A stretch of 64,000 nt of DNA from Bradyrhizobium iriomotense (lineage in GTDB: Bacteria; Pseudomonadota; Alphaproteobacteria; Rhizobiales; Xanthobacteraceae). How positions within the stretch are numbered: the stretch's first letter is position 1; each line of letters starts with the position of its first letter. Where the stretch lies: the NCBI RefSeq assembly GCF_018130765.1, contig NZ_JAFCJZ010000001.1, positions 248,001 through 312,000 on the forward strand, read 5' to 3'. Of this stretch, positions 17,718 through 25,094 are shown in pieces. Below the pieces are notes generated by a model. The model did no database searches. It had not been told where the DNA came from and worked only from the letters and a program-made list of their open reading frames with translations. A program made the position numbers and the translations under genes.

Positions 17718-19072
17718 GCGTTTTCGGGATCGGCCTCGCCTACGGCATCGCGACGCTGCTGGTGATGTTTTCGGGCATGCCGATCGCGTTCGCGCTCGGC
17801 GCGGTCGCGGTCGTATTCATGGGCATCTACATGCCCTCGGCCTCGCTCGATACGGTGACGCAGAACGTCTACGAGGAAATGGCCTCGATCACGCTCTTGT
17901 CGATCCCGCTCTTCATCCTGAAGGGCGCGGCGATCGGCAAATCGCGCGCCGGCCAGGATCTCTATTCGGCGCTGCATGCCTGGCTGCATCGCGTGCCCGG
18001 CGGCTTAGGGGTCGCCAACGTGTTCGCCTGCGCGCTGTTCGCGGCAATGGCGGGCTCGAGCCCTGCGACCTGCTCGGCGATTGGTTCGGCCGGCATCCCC
18101 GAGATGCGCAAGCGCGGCTATTCCGGCGGCTTTGCCGCAGGGATCATCGCCGCCGGCGGCACGCTCGGCATCCTGCTGCCGCCCTCGATCACCATGATCC
18201 TGTTTGCGGTTGCCGCGGAAAAGTCGCTCGGACGGCTGTTCCTCGCCGGCATCGGACCCGGCCTGCTGCTGGTCACCCTGTTCGGCTCTTACGCCGTGAT
18301 CCGCTTCCGTCAGGAATACAAGGCCGCCGAAGCCATCTACAAGAATGGCGGTCCGGAGGCCGCGATCCTCGCCCGCGACGAGTACACGCTCGCCGAACGC
18401 TTCAGCGTGCTGCCGCGCGTGATCCCCTTCGTGCTGCTGCTCACCGGCGTCATGATCGCGCTCTATGGCGGCTTCGCGACGCCCTCGGAAACGGCCGGCC
18501 TCGGCGGCCTGCTCGCGCTGGCGCTGATCGCGGCGATCTACAGCGTGTGGCGGCCGAGCGACCTTGCCCCCATCATGAAGTCGACGATCCGGGAATCGAC
18601 CATGCTGATGATGATCATCGGCATGTCGCTGCTCTATTCCTACGTCATGAGCTATCTGCACATCTCGCAATCGGTCGCCGAATCCATCGTCGCGATGCAC
18701 CTGCCGCGCTGGGAGCTGCTGTTCGCGATCCTCGTCATGGTCGTCGTGCTCGGCTTCTTCCTGCCGCCGGTCTCGATCATCCTGATGACGGCGCCGATCA
18801 TCCTGCCGCCCTTACGCGCCGCCAATTTCGACATCATCTGGTTCGGCGTGGTCATGACCATCGTCATGGAGATGGGCCTGATCCATCCCCCCGTCGGCCT
18901 CAACATCTTCGTCATCCGCAACGTTGCGCCGGACATTCCCCTGCGCGATGTGATCTGGGGCACCCTGCCCTTCGTGCTCTTGATGATGCTCGCGGTGCTG
19001 CTGCTGTGCTTCGTGCCGGGGATTTCGACCTGGTTGCCGGACCTCGTGATGGGGCCGGACGGGAGCAGGTAG
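17714..19072 (+). CDS. TRAP transporter large permease, DctM family (system 1)
   Basis: 452 residues, about 12 membrane helices, with the DctM signatures GSSPATCSAIGSAGIPEM and GILLPPSITMILFAVA and the second-half repeat FLPPVSIILMTAPIILPP. It forms the ion-coupled channel of the TRAP system. Start ATG 17714 overlaps the dctQ stop. The gene ends 18 bp before a palindromic repeat shared with the 24040 site. Confidence 0.93.
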   Translation: MSVFGIGLAYGIATLLVMFSGMPIAFALGAVAVVFMGIYMPSASLDTVTQNVYEEMASITLLSIPLFILKGAAIGKSRAGQDLYSALHAWLHRVPGGLGVANVFACALFAAMAGSSPATCSAIGSAGIPEMRKRGYSGGFAAGIIAAGGTLGILLPPSITMILFAVAAEKSLGRLFLAGIGPGLLLVTLFGSYAVIRFRQEYKAAEAIYKNGGPEAAILARDEYTLAERFSVLPRVIPFVLLLTGVMIALYGGFATPSETAGLGGLLALALIAAIYSVWRPSDLAPIMKSTIRESTMLMMIIGMSLLYSYVMSYLHISQSVAESIVAMHLPRWELLFAILVMVVVLGFFLPPVSIILMTAPIILPPLRAANFDIIWFGVVMTIVMEMGLIHPPVGLNIFVIRNVAPDIPLRDVIWGTLPFVLLMMLAVLLLCFVPGISTWLPDLVMGPDGSR

Positions 19073-19089
19073 CGCCAATCATAACTGCC

Positions 19090-19228
19090 GTAGGGTGGGT
19101 TAGCCCAGCGGCTGCGCACAGCGCAGTTGCTGGGCGTAACCCACCTCTTCTGTTTCCGCGGAGGCACAGAGTGGTGGGTTACGCCCCGCAGATCCGCTTC
19201 GCGCATCTGCAGGGCTAACCCACCCTAC
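19090..19228. repeat. Long palindromic repeat, copy 1 (GTAGGGTGGGTTAG family)
   Basis: 139 bp beginning GTAGGGTGGGTTAG and ending CTAACCCACCCTAC, with internal inverted arms around GTAACCCACC and GGTGGGTTAC. It lies between the convergent dctM (system 1) and GntR genes. The stop codon of the GntR gene (19225-19227) lies inside the repeat end. The 24040-24176 element is a second copy. It could act as a bidirectional terminator or mRNA 3'-end protector. Confidence 0.9.
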
Positions 19229-19908
19229 GAATTCTCTTTACGCCGCTGCTTCGGCGCGTTCGCCACAACCTGCAACAGATCCTTGCGCACGGCCTCAATG
19301 TGCCGCTCCAGGAACCGGCAGGCCTCCTCCACTTTCTGCGCGCGGCAGAGCGCGATCAGCTGCGCGTGCTCCTTCTCGGCAATCCCCATCGCCTTGGTGT
19401 TGGAGAGCTGCAGCCGCGTGTAGCGGTCGCTGGTCTGGAGCAGCGACAGCACAATCGCGCGCGTGCGCGGCTGCGGGGCGTGCACATACAGCGCCATGTG
19501 GAAGTCGGCGTTGAGCTGCCCCCACTCGCTGACGTTCCTCGCCTTGATCGCCTTCTCGAATTGCTTGTGGATGTCGTCGAGCCCGTCGAAATCGTCGGCA
19601 GTGAAACGCGGCGCCGACTGCGCGAGCAATCGCGGCTCCAAAATCCGGCGCAGGTCGAAGACGTCGTTGATCTCGTCCAGTGACAGCTCGGAGACGATCG
19701 CGCCCTTCTGCGGCACGATCCGCACCAGCCCTTCGGCCTCGAGCTGGAACAGCGCCTCGCGCACCGGGATGCGGCTGACGCCATAGGCATCCCCAAGCGC
19801 ATCCTGGCGCAGCTGCGACCCGGCCGGATAGGTGCCGTCGAGGATCGCCTGGCGGAGCTGATCGACGATCGCCGCCGACAGGGTGCGATGCTTCAAAGGC
19901 TGTTTCAT
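19225..19908 (-). CDS. GntR-family transcriptional regulator, FCD subfamily
   Basis: 227 residues. An N-terminal winged helix (GSQLRQDALGDAYGVSRIPV, then REALFQLEAEGLV) is followed by an FCD ligand-binding domain with acidic and histidine positions (DLRRILEPRL, NADFHMALY, EKEHAQLI) that in this family bind a metal and a carboxylate ligand. Start ATG 19908 follows GGAAGG. It is divergent from the second TRAP/DapA-like operon. A 19-bp palindrome lies between them, so it probably represses that operon until the imported acid or a derivative appears. Confidence 0.9.
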   Translation of the reverse strand: MKQPLKHRTLSAAIVDQLRQAILDGTYPAGSQLRQDALGDAYGVSRIPVREALFQLEAEGLVRIVPQKGAIVSELSLDEINDVFDLRRILEPRLLAQSAPRFTADDFDGLDDIHKQFEKAIKARNVSEWGQLNADFHMALYVHAPQPRTRAIVLSLLQTSDRYTRLQLSNTKAMGIAEKEHAQLIALCRAQKVEEACRFLERHIEAVRKDLLQVVANAPKQRRKENS

Positions 19909-20063
19909 CTGACCTTCCGTCCTGCTTGCCGACTCGTCGGAGCGAAGCGGTCCCTCTCTTGCATGTTGAGCTGCCCGGCAAAAGCCGTGACTCCGCAAAA
20001 GCCGGTGCTCAGCAAAAGCGCGTCCTGCCGCCGATTTGACTGCAATCTCCGTTTGACTCCCAA

Positions 20064-20082
20064 AATGTATAAATTATACATT
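20064..20082. promoter_or_regulatory. Probable GntR/FCD operator palindrome
   Basis: AATGTATAAATTATACATT is a perfect 9-bp inverted repeat around one central base. It is strikingly AT-rich for this DNA and sits 41 bp before the TRAP operon start, between it and the divergent FCD regulator gene. FCD regulators typically bind such short AT-containing palindromes. Confidence 0.75.
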
Positions 20083-20122
20083 CGGCAATCGCACGACAAA
20101 TCTTCGGGGTTGGGGCCTCTTC

Positions 20123-20746
20123 ATGATCGAGCACACGATGCCGGCCATTCGCGCGCTCAGCCTCCGACGTACGGTCGTCCGGATGTCGAGCGCCCTGCTC
20201 GCCTTCGAGCGTCTGGCGCTGATGGGCCTGATGTACCTGCTCACCGGCCTGATCCTGGTGAACGTCGTCACCCGCTACGCGCATTTTCCGATCTACTGGA
20301 TCGATGAGTCCGCGGTTTATTGCGTGGTCTGGCTGACCTTCATCGGGGCGTCCGCGATGACGCGGTTGCGGCTCGACTTCGCGGTCACCATGCTGACGGA
20401 GCGGCTTTCGCCGCAGCGCCAGAAGATCGCAAAAGTGATCTCGACCGGCATGGTCGTCGTGTTCGGCGTTGCCCTGACCATCACCTGCGTGCTCTGGATG
20501 GACCCGATCGGATTGGCGCTCGCCGGATTCGACGGGCGCAAGCTCGCGGCCGAAACCTTCAACTTCCTCTACACCGAGCGCACCCAGACGCTGAACTGGC
20601 CGACCTGGGTGCTCTATCTGACGCTGCCGATCTTCGCGATGTCGATGACCGTGCACGGCCTCGCCAATCTGCTGGAAGATCTCGAGCTGGTGCCCCGCAC
20701 GCCGCCGAAGGGTTTTCAGCTCTCCGAGCTAGACGGGGTCAACTGA
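20123..20746 (+). CDS. TRAP transporter small permease, DctQ family (system 2)
   Basis: 207 residues with four membrane helices and the DctQ pattern (YWIDESAVYCVVWLTFIGAS). It differs clearly from the system 1 subunit and has a longer N-terminus. ATG 20123 is used; in-frame ATGs at 20138 and 20183 are possible. It is the first gene of the operon dctQ-dctM-dctP-dapA-like and ends one base into the dctM start (TGATG). Confidence 0.9.
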   Translation: MIEHTMPAIRALSLRRTVVRMSSALLAFERLALMGLMYLLTGLILVNVVTRYAHFPIYWIDESAVYCVVWLTFIGASAMTRLRLDFAVTMLTERLSPQRQKIAKVISTGMVVVFGVALTITCVLWMDPIGLALAGFDGRKLAAETFNFLYTERTQTLNWPTWVLYLTLPIFAMSMTVHGLANLLEDLELVPRTPPKGFQLSELDGVN

Positions 20747-22011
20747 TGATCACGTCCGCCGCCTTCGTCGCATTCATGCTGGTCGGCGTGCCGATCGGGC
20801 TCTGCCTGTGCCTCGCCGGCCTCGTCTACATCGCCGCGTCGGGCAATCCCGTGCTGTTCCAGTCCTATCCGCTACAGCTGTTCGGCGGCGTCGACAGCTA
20901 CGGCCTGATCGCGATTCCGCTGTTCATCCTGATCGGCGAGATCATGAACGGCGGCGGCATCACACGCCGCATCGTCGACATGGCGATGGCGTTCGTCGGC
21001 TCGCTGAAGGGCGGCCTCGCCTACGTCAACATCCTCGCCAACATGTTCATCTCCTCGATCCTGGGCTCGGCGACCGCGCAGGTCGCGATCATGGCCCAGA
21101 TCATGGTCCCGGAGATGGAGAAGAAGGGCTACGACAAGACCTTTGCCGCGGGCCTCACCGCCTATGGCGGCATGCTCGGCCCGATCATCCCGCCGTCGGT
21201 GATGTTCGTGGTCTACAGCGTGCTGGCGCAGGTTTCGGTCAGCGACATGCTGATCGCCGGCATCGTGCCGGGCGTCATCCTCACCGTGATGTTCTGCCTC
21301 GTCATCGCGCTGATGGGATACATGTACAATTATCCCCGCGCCGACTATCAGACGCCGCGGCAGCGTCTGATGACGATCCTGCGGACCTCGCCGACACTGC
21401 TGATCCCAATCGTCATCGTCGGCACCATCCTGAGCGGCCTCGCCAACGCGACGGAATCCGCCGCTGTCGGCGCAGTCGCCGCCGCACTTGTTGGCAAATA
21501 CTGGACGAAAGAATTCGAGTTCTCGCAGCTGCCGCAGATGATGCTGCGCAGTGGCATCTATTCGGCGATCGTGCTGTTTCTGGTCGCGGCCGCCGCCGTG
21601 TTCTCCTGGGTGCTGATCTTCGGCAAGGTGCCGCAGGAAACCGCCGGCTGGATCCAGTCCGCCGCCAAGGACCCCATCAGCTTCATGCTGATCTGCAACG
21701 TCATCCTGCTGATCATCGGCACTGTGATCGACGGCATTCCCGGCCTGATCATGACGGTGCCGATCCTGCTGCCGGTCGCAACCGACGTCTATCACATCGA
21801 TCCCCGGCAGTTCGGCGTCGTCGTGGTGATCAACCTCGTGCTCGGCCTGCTGTCGCCGCCGGTCGGGCTTTGCTTCTTCGTCGCGGCCGCCGTCACCGGC
21901 GCCAAGCCCGGCAAGATGTTCATGGTGACGCTGCCCTTCTTCGTCATCTCCTGCGTCCTCCTGGTGCTGCTCTCGCTCTACCCCTCGCTCTCGCTGATCC
22001 TCGTCAAATAG
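20746..22011 (+). CDS. TRAP transporter large permease, DctM family (system 2)
   Basis: 421 residues with about 12 membrane helices and DctM motifs: GSATAQVAIMAQIMVPEMEK, GPIIPPSVMFVVYS and SPPVGLCFFVAAAV. Start ATG 20746 shares one base with the dctQ stop. It forms the ion-driven permease with the small subunit. The binding protein gene follows after 24 bp, the reverse of the order in system 1. Confidence 0.92.
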   Translation: MITSAAFVAFMLVGVPIGLCLCLAGLVYIAASGNPVLFQSYPLQLFGGVDSYGLIAIPLFILIGEIMNGGGITRRIVDMAMAFVGSLKGGLAYVNILANMFISSILGSATAQVAIMAQIMVPEMEKKGYDKTFAAGLTAYGGMLGPIIPPSVMFVVYSVLAQVSVSDMLIAGIVPGVILTVMFCLVIALMGYMYNYPRADYQTPRQRLMTILRTSPTLLIPIVIVGTILSGLANATESAAVGAVAAALVGKYWTKEFEFSQLPQMMLRSGIYSAIVLFLVAAAAVFSWVLIFGKVPQETAGWIQSAAKDPISFMLICNVILLIIGTVIDGIPGLIMTVPILLPVATDVYHIDPRQFGVVVVINLVLGLLSPPVGLCFFVAAAVTGAKPGKMFMVTLPFFVISCVLLVLLSLYPSLSLILVK

Positions 22012-22035
22012 GCCCGTACAAAAGGAAGCCCGACC

Positions 22036-23019
22036 ATGCCGCTTTCACGCCGCCGCTTTCTCGCCGCCAGTGCCGCCGCATCGGTGTTCGCGCCGTCGCT
22101 GGCGTTCGCCCAGGCCAAGGAATTCCGCCTCGGCCTGATCACGCCCAACGGCCATTCCTGGAACAAGGCCGCGCTCAAGTTCGGCGATGAGCTCAAGGCC
22201 GCCACCAACGGCCGCCTGACATTGACCGTGTTCCACTCCGGCCAGCTCGGCAACGAGCCCGCGATGATGCAGCAATTGCAGTCCGGCGCGCTCGACATGG
22301 GCTTCATCCAGGCCGCCGAGCTCGGCTCGCGCGTCCCGCACATCGCCGCGATCAACGCGCCCTACATCGTCCGCTCGACGCCGGCGGTGGCGAAATTCGT
22401 GCGGCATCCGGCGGCGGTGAAGCTGTTCGATGTGCTGCCGCAGGAGACCGGCACGATCGGGCTCGGCTGGGGCATCACGGGCATGCGCGCGGTGTTCTCG
22501 TCCAAGGACCTGAATTCGCTCGCTGACATCAAGGGCATGAAGCTGCGCATCAACCCGACGCCGGTCTATCGCGATTTCTATTCCTCGTTGGGCGCAGCGC
22601 CGACGCCGATCCCGACGCCGCAGGTGTTCGACGCGATGGCCAACGGCCAGGTCGACGGCCTGGAAGCCGACCTCGAATTCTCCTGGAACCAGCGCTTCGA
22701 CAAGGTGTCGAAGGTGATCCTGCAGATGAATGCCGTCTTCATGCCGATGGCGGCGGTCGTCTCCGGCCGGGTCTGGCAGTCGCTCCCCGCGGCCGACCGC
22801 GAGCTGATTACCAAGACGATCAAGACGACGCTGGATGCGCAGATCGACGAGCTCGCGGGCAACGAGCCGGCGCTGATCGAGAACTTCAAGAACGCGCCGA
22901 TCCCGATTCGCCAGGTCCCGGCCGGCGACACCGAGGCCGTCATCGCCGAGTTCGACAAGATCTGGCTACCGAAGGCACCGGTTCTCGCCGAGCTGCGCAA
23001 GGTCGGCGCCACGCTCTGA
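22036..23019 (+). CDS. TRAP transporter solute-binding protein, DctP family (system 2)
   Basis: 327 residues with a Tat-type signal (SRRRFLAASAAASVF) ending near AFAQA. The DctP core is visible: LADIKGMKLRINPTPVYRDF with the substrate Arg, and TPQVFDAMANGQVDGLEADL. It is a periplasmic receptor for a probable carboxylate. Linkage to a DapA-like enzyme and an FCD regulator suggests a keto-, sugar- or amino-acid-type substrate that is cleaved or dehydrated after uptake. Confidence 0.92.
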   Translation: MPLSRRRFLAASAAASVFAPSLAFAQAKEFRLGLITPNGHSWNKAALKFGDELKAATNGRLTLTVFHSGQLGNEPAMMQQLQSGALDMGFIQAAELGSRVPHIAAINAPYIVRSTPAVAKFVRHPAAVKLFDVLPQETGTIGLGWGITGMRAVFSSKDLNSLADIKGMKLRINPTPVYRDFYSSLGAAPTPIPTPQVFDAMANGQVDGLEADLEFSWNQRFDKVSKVILQMNAVFMPMAAVVSGRVWQSLPAADRELITKTIKTTLDAQIDELAGNEPALIENFKNAPIPIRQVPAGDTEAVIAEFDKIWLPKAPVLAELRKVGATL

Positions 23020-23045
23020 TCCCGTCCGCCATCCCCTTCACAACT

Positions 23046-23077
23046 GCCGGCGGCCCCAGCCCCCCGCCGGCCTTTTT
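23046..23077 (+). terminator. Intrinsic terminator inside the TRAP/DapA-like operon
   Basis: The hairpin GCCGGCGG...CCGCCGGC is followed by CTTTTTC, between the binding-protein stop and the DapA-like start. It should reduce readthrough, so the lyase gene may be expressed below the transporter or regulated separately. Confidence 0.75.
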
Positions 23078-23093
23078 CATCTGGAGAAAAACC

Positions 23094-24020
23094 ATGCCCC
23101 GCCGCGTATCCTGGGAAGGCGTCTTCCCGGCCGTCACCACGCAATTTTTCGACGATCTCTCGCTCGATATCGACGCGACCGCCAAGGTGATGGACGGATT
23201 GATCCGCGACGGCGTCTCCGGCCTGATCGTCTGCGGCTCGGTCGGCGAGAACACTTCGCTCGAGCGCAAGGAGAAGGTCGCGATCATGGAGACGGCGAAG
23301 TCGGTCGCGGCCGGCCGCGTCCCCGTGCTGTGCGGCATCGCCGAATTCACCACGGCGTTTGCGGTCGAGACGGCCAAGGAAGCCGCACGCGTCGGCATCG
23401 ACGGCGTAATGGTGATGCCGGCGCTCGTCTATTCGTCCAAGCCGCACGAGACCGCTGCGCATTTCCGCGCCGTCGCCAGCGCGACCGACCTGCCTGTGAT
23501 GCTCTACAATAACCCGCCGATCTACAAGAACGACGTCACCCCCGATATCCTGGCCACGCTCGCCGACGTCGAGACCGTGGTCTGCTTCAAGGACTCCTCC
23601 GGAGACACCCGCCGCTTCATCGACACCAGGAACATGGTCGGCGACCGCTTCGTGCTATTCGCAGGGCTCGACGACGTCATCGTCGAGAGCGTCGCCATGG
23701 GCGCCGTGGGCTGGGTCTCCGGCATGTCGAACGCTTTTCCGCGCGAGGGCGAGACGTTGTTCCGCCTCGCCAAGGCAGGGCGCCTTGCCGAGGCGATGCC
23801 GCTCTACGAATGGTTCATGCCGCTGCTGCATCTCGATGCCCGCCCGGATCTCGTCCAGTGCATCAAGCTGTGCGAGCACATCATGGGCCGCGGCACCGCA
23901 CTGACCCGTCCGCCGCGCCTGGGACTGCTGCCGCAGGAGAAGGCCGAGGTCGAGGCGATGATGGCCAAGGCGCTGAAGAACCGGCCGCGCCTGCCGGATG
24001 TCGGGCTGAAGGCAGCGTAA
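23094..24020 (+). CDS. Dihydrodipicolinate synthase/N-acetylneuraminate lyase family protein
   Basis: 308 residues, a TIM-barrel class I aldolase of the DapA family. Motifs seen are CGSVGENTSL (GxxGE pyruvate-carboxylate site), Tyr138 in MLYNNPP and the Schiff-base Lys166 in CFKDSSG. Family members condense or cleave pyruvate-type adducts, or dehydrate sugar acids or hydroxyproline derivatives. Because it follows a TRAP transporter under an FCD regulator, a catabolic role is more likely than lysine synthesis. The exact substrate is open. An intrinsic terminator precedes it. Confidence 0.88.
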   Translation: MPRRVSWEGVFPAVTTQFFDDLSLDIDATAKVMDGLIRDGVSGLIVCGSVGENTSLERKEKVAIMETAKSVAAGRVPVLCGIAEFTTAFAVETAKEAARVGIDGVMVMPALVYSSKPHETAAHFRAVASATDLPVMLYNNPPIYKNDVTPDILATLADVETVVCFKDSSGDTRRFIDTRNMVGDRFVLFAGLDDVIVESVAMGAVGWVSGMSNAFPREGETLFRLAKAGRLAEAMPLYEWFMPLLHLDARPDLVQCIKLCEHIMGRGTALTRPPRLGLLPQEKAEVEAMMAKALKNRPRLPDVGLKAA

Positions 24021-24039
24021 CGGCAGGTCTCGTAGTCTC

Positions 24040-24176
24040 GTAGGGTGGGTTAGACCTGCGGCTGCGCAAAGCGCAGTCGCTGGCGTAACCCACCACTTTC
24101 GTCTCCGCGGATACCAAAGAGGTGGGTTACGCCGAGCGATTGCGCTCCGCGCAATCGCAGGGCTAACCCACCCTAC
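24040..24176. repeat. Long palindromic repeat, copy 2 (GTAGGGTGGGTTAG family)
   Basis: 137 bp with the same ends (GTAGGGTGGGTTAG / CTAACCCACCCTAC) and inner GTAACCCACC / GGTGGGTTAC arms as the 19090 copy. It again lies between convergent genes, 19 bp after the DapA-like stop and 5 bp before the HMG-CoA lyase stop. Confidence 0.9.
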
Positions 24177-24181
24177 GAAGC

Positions 24182-25093
24182 TTACGAGCTCACTCGCTTC
24201 TTCTTCGCATTCAGCGCGGACGCCACGCGGCTCACCGGCGGCTTGCCCAGCACGCCGCTCATCGCGTTCGTGGCCGCGAGCAGCTTCTCCATGTCGACGC
24301 CGGTTCTGACGCCCATGCCTTCGAGCATGTAGACGACATCCTCGGTCGCGACGTTGCCGGTCGCGCCTGGCGCGTAGGGACAGCCGCCGAGCCCGCCGGC
24401 GGCGGCGTCGATCACGCGGACGCCCTCTTCCATCCCCGCGTACAGGTTGGCGAGCGCCTGACCGTAGGTGTCATGGAAATGCATCGCGAGTTTTGCGGGC
24501 GGGATGTTGGCGCTGACCGCGCGCAGCATCTCCTTGGCCTTATCGGGCGTGCCGACGCCGATGGTGTCGCCGAGCGAGATCTCGTAGCAGCCGAGCTCCC
24601 ACAGCGTGCTGGCGAGATCGGCCACCGCCTTCGGCTTGATCTCGCCGTCGAACGGGCAGCCGAGCACGCAGGAGATATAGCCGCGCACCTTCACGCCATC
24701 GGCCTTGGCGCGCGCCAGCACCGGCTTGAACCGCTCAATGGATTCCGCGACCGTGCAGTTGATGTTGGCGCGCGAAAAGCCTTCGGAAGCTGCTGCGAAC
24801 ACGGAGACCACTTTCGCGCCGGCGGCGCGCGCAGCGTCATACCCCTTCTCGTTCGGCACCAGCACGTGGAATTCGGCGCCCTTGATGTGGCTGACGCCCC
24901 GCAGCACGGCGTCCGAGCTTGCCATCTGCGGGATTGCCTTGGGCGAGACGAAAGCGCCGACCTCGACCGTATCAAGACCGGCCGCAACCAGCGCCTCGAT
25001 GAAGGCGATGCGGGCCTCGACGCTGACGGGAGTCTTCTCGTTCTGGAGGCCGTCGCGCGGCCCCATTTCGATAATGCGGACGGGATCGCTCAT
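24182..25093 (-). CDS. Hydroxymethylglutaryl-CoA lyase
   Basis: 303 residues of the HMGL-like TIM barrel. The N-terminal MGPRDGLQNE carries catalytic Arg and Asp, MHFHDTYGQALAN carries metal-binding His residues, and GLGGCPYAPGATGNVATED is the HMG-CoA lyase signature with its active Cys. It splits HMG-CoA into acetyl-CoA and acetoacetate, the last step of leucine degradation. Start ATG 25093 lies one base after the stop of the carboxylase alpha gene. It is the last gene of the operon. Confidence 0.93.
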   Translation of the reverse strand: MSDPVRIIEMGPRDGLQNEKTPVSVEARIAFIEALVAAGLDTVEVGAFVSPKAIPQMASSDAVLRGVSHIKGAEFHVLVPNEKGYDAARAAGAKVVSVFAAASEGFSRANINCTVAESIERFKPVLARAKADGVKVRGYISCVLGCPFDGEIKPKAVADLASTLWELGCYEISLGDTIGVGTPDKAKEMLRAVSANIPPAKLAMHFHDTYGQALANLYAGMEEGVRVIDAAAGGLGGCPYAPGATGNVATEDVVYMLEGMGVRTGVDMEKLLAATNAMSGVLGKPPVSRVASALNAKKKRVSS

Positions 25094-25094
25094 G

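Noticed and set aside
19090..19228. Considered an insertion-sequence remnant.
   Set aside because: No transposase fragment or target duplication is visible; it fits a palindromic intergenic repeat better.
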